Positions 36,898 to 44,182 of a stretch of 64,000 nucleotides of DNA are shown here, one piece after another; positions within the stretch are counted from its first letter, which is position 1, and each line of letters starts with the position of its first letter. The notes beneath the pieces were generated by a model. The model saw only the letters and a program-made list of their open reading frames with translations, ran no database searches and was not told where the DNA came from. The translations under genes and the position numbers were made by a program. The DNA is from Cryobacterium breve (GTDB lineage Bacteria > Actinomycetota > Actinomycetes > Actinomycetales > Microbacteriaceae). The stretch covers positions 62,001 through 126,000 of the forward strand of contig NZ_SOGJ01000010.1 of assembly GCF_004402375.1 (NCBI RefSeq), read 5' to 3'.

Positions 36898-36999
36898 TTT
36901 CGGTCCGGTTCGGTCCGGTTCGGTCAGTCCAGTTCGGTCCAGTCCAGTTCGGTTCGGTTCAGTTCGGTTCAGTCCTGTTCGGTTCGGTTCGGTTCGGTG
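36898..36999. repeat. Degenerate TTCGG pentanucleotide tract
   Basis: About 100 bp downstream of galK consist of roughly twenty imperfect 5-nt units of the TTCGG/TTCAG/TCCAG type, ending in four perfect GGTTC units at 36980-36999. It overlaps the left arm of the inverted repeat at 36997. It holds no gene. Confidence 0.85.
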
Positions 37000-37093
37000 G
37001 CCAACTCAGGAGAAACCGATGGGAGCGTCTGCGGCACCCACGGATTGCGGGGCCGAGGCGACTCCGGACATCCGTTTCTCCTGAGTTGGCCAC
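36997..37093. repeat. 97-bp inverted-repeat element with 20-bp arms
   Basis: Arms 36997-37016 (GTGGCCAACTCAGGAGAAAC) and 37074-37093 are perfect reverse complements, and after one mismatch four more pairs (GATG/CATC) extend the stem inward. The core is 57 bp. It lies between convergent galK and ybaK. It could be a REP/MITE-like repeat or a long bidirectional terminator. Confidence 0.8.
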
Positions 37094-37118
37094 AAAAAAC
37101 ACCCACAGCCACGTGCGT

Positions 37119-37595
37119 TCAGGGTGCGACCGCGGTGGATTCGCCTCCGGTGATGCGCACGAGCTCGTCGAACGTGGTCGGGAACACGGTGTGCGCGTGT
37201 CCCGCTGCGGCCCAGACGACGGGGAATTCGGCGAGCGCGACATCCACCAGGGTGCGGAGCGGCGACGGATGCCCCAGCGGCGCGACGCCGCCGATCACTT
37301 GACCGGTGGCCTGCTTGACGACATCCTTCGAGGCGCGTCCGATCGTGCCGCCCAGCCTGTCCCCCAGCCAGACCGCGTCGACCCGGTGCGCCCCGGAAGT
37401 GAGCACGAGCAGCGGCTCGCCGTCGAGGGTGAAGACGAGCGAATTCGCGATGGCGCCGATGTCGACGCCGAGCGCATTCGCGGCGGCGACGGCGGTCGTG
37501 GCAGCATCGTCGAACCAGCGAACCTCCGGATCGAGGCCATGGGCGCGAAGTGCCTTTCGAACCCTCTCAACGGACGGATGCGCACTGTTCACCAT
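37119..37595 (-). CDS. ybaK: YbaK/EbsC-family aminoacyl-tRNA deacylase
   Basis: A 158-residue protein of the family that hydrolyses mischarged tRNAs such as Cys-tRNA-Pro. Conserved features are AAANALGVDIGAIANSLVF, LVLTSGAHRVD, and QVIGGVAPLGHP, the last being the family's G-x-x-P-x-G loop. It acts in the cytoplasm in trans to a synthetase. A TAGGAT box stands 6 nt before its ATG. It is divergent from the gamma-carbonic anhydrase gene; only 48 bp separate the two start codons. Confidence 0.92.
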   Translation of the reverse strand: MVNSAHPSVERVRKALRAHGLDPEVRWFDDAATTAVAAANALGVDIGAIANSLVFTLDGEPLLVLTSGAHRVDAVWLGDRLGGTIGRASKDVVKQATGQVIGGVAPLGHPSPLRTLVDVALAEFPVVWAAAGHAHTVFPTTFDELVRITGGESTAVAP

Positions 37596-37601
37596 GCCGA
37601 A

Positions 37602-37607
37602 ATCCTA
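37602..37607 (-). promoter_or_regulatory. Candidate -10 box of a leaderless ybaK transcript
   Basis: TAGGAT on the minus strand ends 6 nt before the ybaK ATG at 37595. It lies 23 bp from the opposing TAGGCT box of the divergent gene, so the two promoters must overlap upstream. Confidence 0.5.
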
Positions 37608-37630
37608 CGGCCTGGGCGCGGCACTCCCGA

Positions 37631-37636
37631 TAGGCT
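37631..37636 (+). promoter_or_regulatory. Candidate -10 box of a leaderless carbonic-anhydrase-like transcript
   Basis: TAGGCT ends 7 nt before the ATG at 37644. No Shine-Dalgarno sequence is present in the gap. Confidence 0.5.
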
Positions 37637-37643
37637 GACGCGT

Positions 37644-38192
37644 ATGACTGCCGACAGCGCCGCCCGCATCGTCACCCTGCCCGACCGACCCGGACCGGTC
37701 GTCGCCGAGAGCGCCTACGTTGCCCCGGGCGCCGTGCTGGTGGGAAACGTGACCCTGGGCGAGCATGCCAGCGTCTGGTACAACGCCGTGTTGCGGGCAG
37801 AGGCGGAGCCCATCCGCATCGGTCCGGGCTCCAATCTGCAGGACAACGTCTCCTGCCATGTGGATCACGGCTTCCCGCTGATCGTCGGCCGCAATGTGTC
37901 CGTCGGACACGGCGCCGTTCTGCACGGATGCACGATCGAGGACGGTTCGCTGATCGGCATGATGGCAACCGTGCTGAACGGCGCCGTTATCGGTTCCGGG
38001 TCGCTCGTCGCCGCGGGAGCCGTGGTGCTCGAAGGCACCATCGTGCCGCCGCGGTCGCTGGTCGCCGGCGTTCCCGCCAAGGTGCGGCGCCCCCTGACGG
38101 ATGACGAGGTCGCCGGCCTCGGCCACAACGCCGAGGAGTACCTGCGCCACTCCGCACTGCACGCTTCAGTGGCGGCGCAGCGCGAGGACTGA
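37644..38192 (+). CDS. Gamma-carbonic anhydrase family protein
   Basis: A 182-residue left-handed beta-helix protein with hexapeptide repeats (VAPGAVLVGNVTLGEHASVWYNAVL, quoted by its ends VAPGAV and VWYNAVL). Three potential metal-ligand His are in the family positions: one in NVSCHVDHG and two in VSVGHGAVLHGCTI. It is the YrdA/PaaY-type small form. Zinc-dependent carbonic anhydrase activity is proven for few members, so a thioesterase or other role is possible. Divergent from ybaK, with its own leaderless-type promoter. Confidence 0.88.
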   Translation: MTADSAARIVTLPDRPGPVVAESAYVAPGAVLVGNVTLGEHASVWYNAVLRAEAEPIRIGPGSNLQDNVSCHVDHGFPLIVGRNVSVGHGAVLHGCTIEDGSLIGMMATVLNGAVIGSGSLVAAGAVVLEGTIVPPRSLVAGVPAKVRRPLTDDEVAGLGHNAEEYLRHSALHASVAAQRED

Positions 38193-38320
38193 GCGGCGCA
38201 GGTTCAGGCTCGCGGCGCAGGTTGCAACGTGCGCCGGGTTCCGCAACGTGAGCCCCGACGGCATCATCACCGGTCCTCGCGGGTCCCGGTCGCCGAGAGA
38301 GGAAGGGCGCCCGTACCGGA

Positions 38321-39205
38321 CTAGCGGATGAGGGAGAGTTCGGCGGCCTTCACCACGTTGCAGAGCAACATGGCACGGGTCATCGGACCTACACCGCGCG
38401 GGTTCGGAGACAGGAAACCGGCGACCTCGGCGACATTCGGGTGCACGTCTCCGGTCAGCGTGCCTTTGCCCGTGATCGGATCGGTCACCCGGGTGATGCC
38501 CACGTCGAGTACAGCGGCACCGGGCTTGACCCAGTCGGCCTGGATCAGGTGAGGCACGCCGACGGCTGCCACGACGATGTCGGCGCGACGTACCTCGCCG
38601 GACAGGTCGACCGTGCGCGAGTGCGTCAGAGTGACGGTGGCATCCAGGCCCTTGCGGGTGAAGAGCAGGCCCAGCGGACGCCCGACTGTGAGACCGCGCC
38701 CGACGACAACCACACGCTGGCCCACGATCGGCACATCGTAGCGGCGCAGCAGTTCGACGATGCCGGCCGGGGTGCAGGGCAGCGGCGAGTCCAGCTCGCC
38801 CTCGATGCCGAGGACCAGCCGGCCGAGGTTCGTGGGGTGCAGGCCGTCGGCATCCTTCGACGGGTCAATCAATTCGAGCATGGCGTTGTCATTGTGGCCG
38901 ACCGGCAACGGCAGCTGGATGATGTACCCGGTCACCTCGTGGGCGGAGTTGAGGTCGGCGATGGCAGCGCGCACATCGGCGCTGGTCGCCGACGCGGGAA
39001 GGTCGACGCGGATCGACTCGATGCCGACCTCGGCGCAGTCACGGTGCTTACCCGCTACATACGAGCGCGACCCTGGATCGTCGCCGACCAGGAGGGTGCC
39101 GAGCCCGGGCACGATGCCGTGCGCACGCAGCTCCGCGATGCGGTCGACGAGCTCGGTCTTGACCGCTGAAGCCGTCTTGACTCCATCGAGGGTGATTGCC
39201 GTCAT
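38321..39205 (-). CDS. folD: Methylenetetrahydrofolate dehydrogenase / cyclohydrolase
   Basis: FolD oxidises 5,10-methylene-THF with NADP and hydrolyses the methenyl form to 10-formyl-THF. The 294-residue protein has [16 protein letters not shown] with the catalytic Tyr/Lys region, the [17 protein letters not shown] signature, and the Rossmann loop [15 protein letters not shown] chose ATG 39205, where family similarity starts. It is downstream of glyA on the same strand, 221 bp away, so it may be cotranscribed under the ZTP riboswitch, with an 80-bp palindromic repeat in between. Confidence 0.94.
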   Translation of the reverse strand: MTAITLDGVKTASAVKTELVDRIAELRAHGIVPGLGTLLVGDDPGSRSYVAGKHRDCAEVGIESIRVDLPASATSADVRAAIADLNSAHEVTGYIIQLPLPVGHNDNAMLELIDPSKDADGLHPTNLGRLVLGIEGELDSPLPCTPAGIVELLRRYDVPIVGQRVVVVGRGLTVGRPLGLLFTRKGLDATVTLTHSRTVDLSGEVRRADIVVAAVGVPHLIQADWVKPGAAVLDVGITRVTDPITGKGTLTGDVHPNVAEVAGFLSPNPRGVGPMTRAMLLCNVVKAAELSLIR

Positions 39206-39290
39206 TGTAGATCCATTCAATCGGTCGTTCTCAAGTACTCCGATGCTGCCTACCAATCGATACTGCCCGCTCAGCCGCCGCGGCCGCGTG

Positions 39291-39372
39291 CGAATTCGAC
39301 GGAGATGTTATGCGACACGCCGGTGACGGATGCCGTCACCGCGTTCTCAGCGCACAATCCCCGTCGAATTCG
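39291..39372. repeat. 80-bp palindromic element, copy A (between glyA and folD)
   Basis: Left arm CGAATTCGACGGAGAT (39291-39306) and right arm ATCCCCGTCGAATTCG (39357-39372) are reverse complements with one mismatch. From GAATTC to GAATTC the element is exactly 80 bp, as in copy B at 53466-53545. Its 50-bp core contains a 9-bp hairpin, CGGTGACGG/CCGTCACCG. Confidence 0.8.
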
Positions 39373-39426
39373 TTCACGCAGGGCGCACGGCGCAGTGGGG
39401 CCCGCCGCAAGGGGTAGTCGACGGGG

Positions 39427-40725
39427 CTACTGCTGCAGCCCGGGGTAAAGCGGGAAAGCGTCGGTGAGCACCTTCACGCGGGCGCGCAGACCCTCGATGT
39501 CTGCATCGGGTTTGAGGGCCTCGGCGATGACGTCGGCGACGACCGTGAACTCCTCGTCGCCGAAGCCACGGGTGGCCAGGGCCGGCGTTCCGATGCGCAA
39601 GCCGCTGGTGACCATCGGCGGGCGCGGGTCGAACGGAACAGAGTTGCGGTTGACCGTGATGCCTACCGCGTGCAGGGCGTCCTCGGCCTGCTGGCCGTTG
39701 ATGGGCGAGTTGCGGAGGTCGGCGAGCACGAGGTGCACGTCGGTTCCGCCGGTGAGCACGTCGACGCCACCGGCGCGCGAGTCGTCCGCCATCAGACGGT
39801 CGGCGAGGATGCTCGCACCTCGCAGGGTGCGCTCCTGGCGCTCCTTGAACTCGGGCTCGGCCGCGAGCTTGAACGCGGTCGCCTTGGCGGCGATCACGTG
39901 CATCAGCGGGCCGCCCTGCTGGCCGGGGAACACGTTGGAGTTGAGCTTTTTCGCCAGCGCCATGTCGCGGGAGAGGATCAGACCGGAGCGGGGACCGGCG
40001 AGGGTCTTGTGAACCGTGGTTGACACAACATCCGCGTAGGGCACCGGGGACGGGTGCAGGCCTGCTGCGACGAGACCGGCGAAGTGGGCCATGTCGACCC
40101 AGAGCATGGCGCCGACCTCGTCGGCGATGCTGCGGAAGGCCGCGAAGTCGAGGTGGCGCGGGTAGGCGGACCAGCCGGCAATGATGACCTTGGGCTTGGT
40201 CTCGAGCGCCTTCTCGCGCACGACGTCCATGTCGACCAGGAAGGTGGTCGGGTCGACGCCGTAGGCAACCGGGTTGTAGAGCTTGCCTGAGAAGTTGAGC
40301 TTCATGCCGTGGGTGAGGTGGCCGCCGTGGGCAAGTTCAAGGCCGAGGATGGTGTCGCCGGGGGTCGCGATGGCCGAAAGCACTGCGGCGTTCGCGGTGG
40401 CTCCGGAGTGGGGCTGCACGTTGGCGTAGGCGGCGCCGAAGAGGGACTTGGCCCGGTCGATGGCGAGCTGCTCGGCCACGTCGACGTACTCGCAGCCGCC
40501 GTAGTAGCGGCGTCCCGGGTAGCCCTCGGCGTATTTATTGGTGAGCACAGAACCCTGCGACTGCAGCACCGCGCGGGGAACGAAGTTCTCGCTGGCGATC
40601 ATTTCGAGGTAGTCGCGCTGGCGTCCGAGCTCCTGCTCGAGGACGGCGGCGATCTCGGGGTCTACGACCTCGAGGGGCTCGTTGAACGTGGACCGCAAGA
40701 TGGTGGAAGGCACGGAATCGGGCAC
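39427..40725 (-). CDS. glyA: Serine hydroxymethyltransferase
   Basis: GlyA moves the serine hydroxymethyl group to THF, giving glycine and 5,10-methylene-THF, the main one-carbon source. The 432-residue PLP enzyme has the SHMT signature with the PLP-Lys in [15 protein letters not shown], and N-terminal [16 protein letters not shown] and [18 protein letters not shown] blocks. It starts at GTG 40725, behind GAGGAG. A ZTP/ZMP riboswitch lies directly upstream, tying expression to folate one-carbon status. folD follows on the same strand. Confidence 0.96.
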   Translation of the reverse strand: MPDSVPSTILRSTFNEPLEVVDPEIAAVLEQELGRQRDYLEMIASENFVPRAVLQSQGSVLTNKYAEGYPGRRYYGGCEYVDVAEQLAIDRAKSLFGAAYANVQPHSGATANAAVLSAIATPGDTILGLELAHGGHLTHGMKLNFSGKLYNPVAYGVDPTTFLVDMDVVREKALETKPKVIIAGWSAYPRHLDFAAFRSIADEVGAMLWVDMAHFAGLVAAGLHPSPVPYADVVSTTVHKTLAGPRSGLILSRDMALAKKLNSNVFPGQQGGPLMHVIAAKATAFKLAAEPEFKERQERTLRGASILADRLMADDSRAGGVDVLTGGTDVHLVLADLRNSPINGQQAEDALHAVGITVNRNSVPFDPRPPMVTSGLRIGTPALATRGFGDEEFTVVADVIAEALKPDADIEGLRARVKVLTDAFPLYPGLQQ

Positions 40726-40769
40726 GGGGTCTCCTCAGACTTTTTGATTACGACGTGATGATCAATCGT

Positions 40770-40852
40770 CGTGGCCCAGGCGTGCGGTCACTAACCGTGT
40801 CAGTCGCTCCCCGATGGTGACCCATCTTTCGTGCTACGCCAGTCGCGACAGG
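40770..40852 (-). ncRNA. ZTP/ZMP riboswitch (pfl motif) upstream of glyA
   Basis: Read on the minus strand, the conserved pfl elements occur in order. GTCGCGACTGGCG (near 40850-40838) is followed by a GATGG-GTCA-CCATC hairpin, then CGGGGAGCGAC, which pairs back to the first GTCGC. After a linker comes CCGCACGCCTGGGCCA (near 40786-40772), the pseudoknot-forming 3' part. This class senses ZMP/ZTP, which accumulate when 10-formyl-THF is short. A hairpin with arms ACGACG/CGTCGT (40750-40772) and the GAGGAG ribosome site follow, so the expression platform may act on termination or translation. Confidence 0.9.
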
Positions 40853-40862
40853 TTTGATCTTA

Positions 40863-41201
40863 TCAGTCGGGCCGGGTGCCCAGCTCATCGATTATGAGCA
40901 CGTCCACGCGCACATGGCGGGTGTCATAGGCGGCACGGCCCACCATGTGCGCTGCGACCGGGGCGGTCAACGCCTGGAACACGACGATGGCGATGGCGAG
41001 GGTGACGGTGCCCACCGTGAAGTTGTTCAGAGCCACGTCGGCCGTGATCGCCATGAGGCCGAAGATCTGCGGCTTGGTAGCCGCGTGCAGCCGCGACAGC
41101 ACGTCGGGAAAGCGGATGACGCCGACCCCGGCCGCGAAGCACATCACGGCCCCGGCGAGCACCAGGACCGCCGAGATCACGTCGCGCAGTTCGTCGCTCA
41201 T
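40863..41201 (-). CDS. mnhG: Mrp Na+/H+ antiporter subunit G
   Basis: A 112-residue membrane subunit with three hydrophobic helices (VISAVLVLAGAVMCFAAGVG, FGLMAITADVALNN and VTLAIAIVVFQALTAPVAAH). The conserved GVIRFPDVLSRLHAATKPQ segment identifies MnhG/MrpG. It is the last gene of the operon; its ATG overlaps the mnhF stop by 4 nt. MrpG is required for assembly of the complete multi-subunit antiporter. Confidence 0.93.
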   Translation of the reverse strand: MSDELRDVISAVLVLAGAVMCFAAGVGVIRFPDVLSRLHAATKPQIFGLMAITADVALNNFTVGTVTLAIAIVVFQALTAPVAAHMVGRAAYDTRHVRVDVLIIDELGTRPD

Positions 41202-41461
41202 TCGGTGTTCCGCACGGGCAGGAAGCGGGCGACGCTCAACGAGCCGAGCACCGCGAACAGGGCAAGGACCAGGAGGACCGGCAGAGTGTCGGTATGCCGG
41301 TTGAATGCCATCTCCGCGCCCATGGCGCAGATCACGGTGGCAACCAGGACGTCCGAGGCGATCACCCGGTCGAGCACGGTCGGGCCGCGCACGATCCGAT
41401 ACAGGGCGCACAGGGCGCCGGCTCCGAACAGCGCCCCGGCAATAACAGCGACGATCTGCAT
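41198..41461 (-). CDS. mnhF: Mrp Na+/H+ antiporter subunit F
   Basis: An 87-residue protein with three membrane helices and the MnhF hallmark RIVRGPTVLDRVIASDVL. The start shares one base with the mnhE stop, and the stop overlaps mnhG, so the three genes are translationally coupled. MrpF takes part in the antiporter and, in some bacteria, cholate export. Confidence 0.93.
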   Translation of the reverse strand: MQIVAVIAGALFGAGALCALYRIVRGPTVLDRVIASDVLVATVICAMGAEMAFNRHTDTLPVLLVLALFAVLGSLSVARFLPVRNTE

Positions 41462-42087
41462 CAGGAAGTCCCTCCCCGCTTTCGTTTGTCGTGCGCATGC
41501 TGATCGCGCGCGCGCTGGTCTTTCTCGCTCCGGTCCTCGCCGCTGACCCGGTGGAGGCGTTCCACGTCTTCCCGGGAGCCCAGGGCCAACACGATCCGGC
41601 GCTCCTCGTCCAGGACGCCGTTCCGGAACCGCTCCACCTGTTCCGGGCGCGCCACGTTCAGCACGTGCAGGTAGAGCGTGGACCGCACCCGGTCCACATC
41701 GACCACGACGGCCCCGGGAACGATGGACGTCGACACACCGGTGAGAGTCAGGATGAAGTCGCTGCGGGTGCGCAGGTGCACGGCCACGATGGCGTTGCTG
41801 GGCGTGTAGCGCGGCGAGAGTGCGACGGCGGCCACCTGCAGCGAGCCGCGAACGATATCGAAACCGAGCCGGATCAGGTAGAGAGCGGTGTACCAGATAT
41901 TCAGGCGCAGTCCCAGTTGCACCGCGGGCAGGTAGAAGCCCACGGAGACGAGGGTGGCCAGCAGCGTGCCGGTGAGCAGGTTGAGCCAGGAGAAGGAGCC
42001 CCAGAGCAGCATCCACAGCAGCACGAGCCCCAGGAACAGGGGCATCTGGTTTAAGAAAGCGGCAAGACGCTGCCTCGGGGTACTCAT
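41461..42087 (-). CDS. mnhE: Mrp Na+/H+ antiporter subunit E
   Basis: A 208-residue subunit. N-terminal membrane helices (FLGLVLLWMLLWGSFSW, LLTGTLLATLVSVGFYLP) are followed by the family segment FDIVRGSLQVAAVAL and a cytoplasmic domain with TRSDFILTLTGVSTSIVPG. The C-terminal 45 residues are highly charged (DRSEKDQRARDQHAHDKRK), longer than in Bacillus MrpE and probably disordered. It lies between mnhD (4-nt overlap) and mnhF. Confidence 0.92.
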   Translation of the reverse strand: MSTPRQRLAAFLNQMPLFLGLVLLWMLLWGSFSWLNLLTGTLLATLVSVGFYLPAVQLGLRLNIWYTALYLIRLGFDIVRGSLQVAAVALSPRYTPSNAIVAVHLRTRSDFILTLTGVSTSIVPGAVVVDVDRVRSTLYLHVLNVARPEQVERFRNGVLDEERRIVLALGSREDVERLHRVSGEDRSEKDQRARDQHAHDKRKRGGTS

Positions 42088-43643
42088 GGTGCGCCGTTCG
42101 GGAAGACGGCATCGATGTACGTTGCGGGGTTCTCGATGTTGGCCGCCGCACGGCCCGTGAACGCGAACACCGGCCCCGCGAACACGGTCAGTGACAGGGT
42201 CAGCACCAGCAGCGCGGTCGTCGCGCCGGTCATCAGTGGTGAGATGGTGCGCGTCGTGACCGCGCCCTCGTCGTCCGGGTCGTCCAACAGAGCGTCGAGC
42301 ATCGGCGACTCGTAGTCCTCGACCTCGCCTGCCTCCCGCCAGAACGCGACATTCCAGGCGCGGGCCAGGGCGTAGAGGGTGAGCAGCGAGGTGGCGGCTC
42401 CCGCACCCATCAGGATATAGGTCACCGGTTCGCCGATTTCGGCTCCGGCCTGGAAAAGGGCGATCTTGCCGAGGAAGCCCGAGAAAGGCGGGATGCCGCC
42501 GAGGTTGAGCGCGCCCACGAAGAAGAGGAAGGCCACGAACGGTGCCGCCTTCAGCAGTCCGCCGAGACGCGCCAGCGATGTCGTTCCGCCCACCCGTTCG
42601 ATCAGCCCCGCGCAGAGGAAGAGAGTCGTCTGCACCGTGATGTGGTGCACGACGTAGAAGATGGTGGCCGCGATGGCCAGCGGCGTGCCCATTGCGATGC
42701 CGAAAATCATGTAGCCGATGTGGCTCACCAGGGTGAACGACAAAAGCCGTTTGATGTCCGCCTGCGCGAGCGCGCCGAGAATTCCCACGATCATGGTCAG
42801 GAACGCCACGACCATCAGAGGCACCGACAGCGGGCTCTCCGGGAAGAGCAGGGTCTGGGTGCGGATGATGGCGTAGATACCGACCTTCGTGAGCAAACCC
42901 GCGAACACCGCCGTGACCGGGGCCGGAGCCGTCGGATAGGAGTCGGGCAGCCAGAACGACAGTGGGAACACCGCGGCCTTCACACAGAAGGCCAGCAGGA
43001 GCAGCAGGTTCAGGACCAGCTTCACGTCCGGCGGGAGGTCAGCCACACGTTCGGAGATCAGGGCCATGGTCACGGTGCCTGTGGCCCCGTAAATCAGTGC
43101 GATCGCACTGAGGAACAGAATGGATGACATCAGGCTCACCACGATGTAGGTGACGCCGACACGGATGCGCGCCCCCGTGCCGCCCAGTGTCAGCAGCACA
43201 TAACTCGCCGAGAGCAGCATCTCGAATCCCACGTAGAGGTTGAACAGGTCACCCGCGATGAACGCGTTGAACAGTCCGGCCGCCAGCACGAGATAGGTGG
43301 GGTGGAAGATCGAGACCGGTGTTTCCCGGTCTCCGTCCACGATGCCCTGCCCCACGGCGAACAGGAGCACACCGAGCAGCATCAGCGCGGAGACCAGAAG
43401 CATGATCGCCGAGAGACGGTCGACGACGAGCACGATGCCCCATGGCGCATCCCAACCGCCCACGTTCACCACAGCGGGACCGGTCTGGTCGACCTGCACC
43501 AGGAGCACGGCGCTGATGACCGCCACCAGGGTCAGGGCGAGCACGCTGACCACGATCTGCTGGGGACGGCGACGGCCGAAGGCGAGGGTCAGGGCGCTTC
43601 CAAGCAGCGGGATGGTGACGACCAGGGGCACGAGGAGGTTCAC
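42084..43643 (-). CDS. mnhD: Mrp Na+/H+ antiporter subunit D
   Basis: A 519-residue proton-translocating subunit related to NuoN/NuoM of complex I, with about 14 membrane helices. Conserved channel residues lie in FNLYVGFEMLLSASYVLLTL (Glu), LLLAFCVKAAVFPLSFWLPD (Lys) and LLSFTLVSHIGYMIFGIAM (His). The C-terminal tail is acidic (EVEDYESPMLDALLDDPDDE). It overlaps mnhC and mnhE by 4 nt each. Confidence 0.94.
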   Translation of the reverse strand: MNLLVPLVVTIPLLGSALTLAFGRRRPQQIVVSVLALTLVAVISAVLLVQVDQTGPAVVNVGGWDAPWGIVLVVDRLSAIMLLVSALMLLGVLLFAVGQGIVDGDRETPVSIFHPTYLVLAAGLFNAFIAGDLFNLYVGFEMLLSASYVLLTLGGTGARIRVGVTYIVVSLMSSILFLSAIALIYGATGTVTMALISERVADLPPDVKLVLNLLLLLAFCVKAAVFPLSFWLPDSYPTAPAPVTAVFAGLLTKVGIYAIIRTQTLLFPESPLSVPLMVVAFLTMIVGILGALAQADIKRLLSFTLVSHIGYMIFGIAMGTPLAIAATIFYVVHHITVQTTLFLCAGLIERVGGTTSLARLGGLLKAAPFVAFLFFVGALNLGGIPPFSGFLGKIALFQAGAEIGEPVTYILMGAGAATSLLTLYALARAWNVAFWREAGEVEDYESPMLDALLDDPDDEGAVTTRTISPLMTGATTALLVLTLSLTVFAGPVFAFTGRAAANIENPATYIDAVFPNGAP

Positions 43644-44182
43644 AGGTTCATCCCCCCGCCGGGAGCGGTGGCCGGGTCGCCGCGCTCACCCGTGTGCGGC
43701 TGCTCGTGCGCGTGCTCGCTCCCTCGCTCGTGCGCGTGCTCGCTCCCTCGCTCGCTCGCGTCGAGGTCTTCCTGGCTGGCTGCCTCGTCCTCGGTGACCG
43801 AACGGAAGGACTCCTCCGTGCTGCCCACGGTCTCGGCCGCGTGCTCGTCGGTGACCGTGTCACCTTCGTCGCCGAGGCGCGCCAGCCACCAGGACCGGTA
43901 GATGAGCGCGAGGATGAGCGCCGTGATCCCGAAGTTGATCACGATGGCAGTGAGCATGAGCACCTGGGGCACCGGGTCGGCCATGTCTGCGTCGGCGGCA
44001 GTGCCGGTGACGATGGGCGAGCTGCCGGGGCGACCGCTCATGATGAAGATCAGCAGGTTCGTGGCGTTCCCCACCAGCAGGAATCCGATCAGGACCCGGG
44101 TGAGGCTGCGCTCCAGCATCACGTAGACCCCGGCGGCGTACATGACCGCCATCACGATCACGAGGGTGAGGGAGGCGCTCAT
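43640..44182 (-). CDS. mnhC: Mrp Na+/H+ antiporter subunit C with extended charged tail
   Basis: A NuoK-like subunit of 180 residues. The first 125 residues hold three helices and the MnhC signature LERSLTRVLIGFLLVGNATNLLIF with PVPQVLMLTAIVINFGITAL. The remaining about 55 residues form an unusual acidic, His-rich tail containing two exact copies of ERGSEHAH, encoded by a 24-bp tandem duplication at 43703-43750. Most MrpC proteins end near residue 115-125, so the tail is an accessory extension. Confidence 0.92.
   Translation of the reverse strand: MSASLTLVIVMAVMYAAGVYVMLERSLTRVLIGFLLVGNATNLLIFIMSGRPGSSPIVTGTAADADMADPVPQVLMLTAIVINFGITALILALIYRSWWLARLGDEGDTVTDEHAAETVGSTEESFRSVTEDEAASQEDLDASERGSEHAHERGSEHAHEQPHTGERGDPATAPGGGMNL
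43703..43750. repeat. Perfect 24-bp tandem duplication inside mnhC
   Basis: Positions 43703-43726 and 43727-43750 are identical 24-mers. On the coding strand they give the eight-residue repeat ERGSEHAH in frame. Such a repeat can gain or lose units without shifting the frame. Confidence 0.9.

Noticed and set aside
36898-36999. TTCGG tract considered as an iteron origin or CRISPR array
   Set aside because: The period is only 5 nt and there is no Rep gene, DnaA box cluster or spacer structure.
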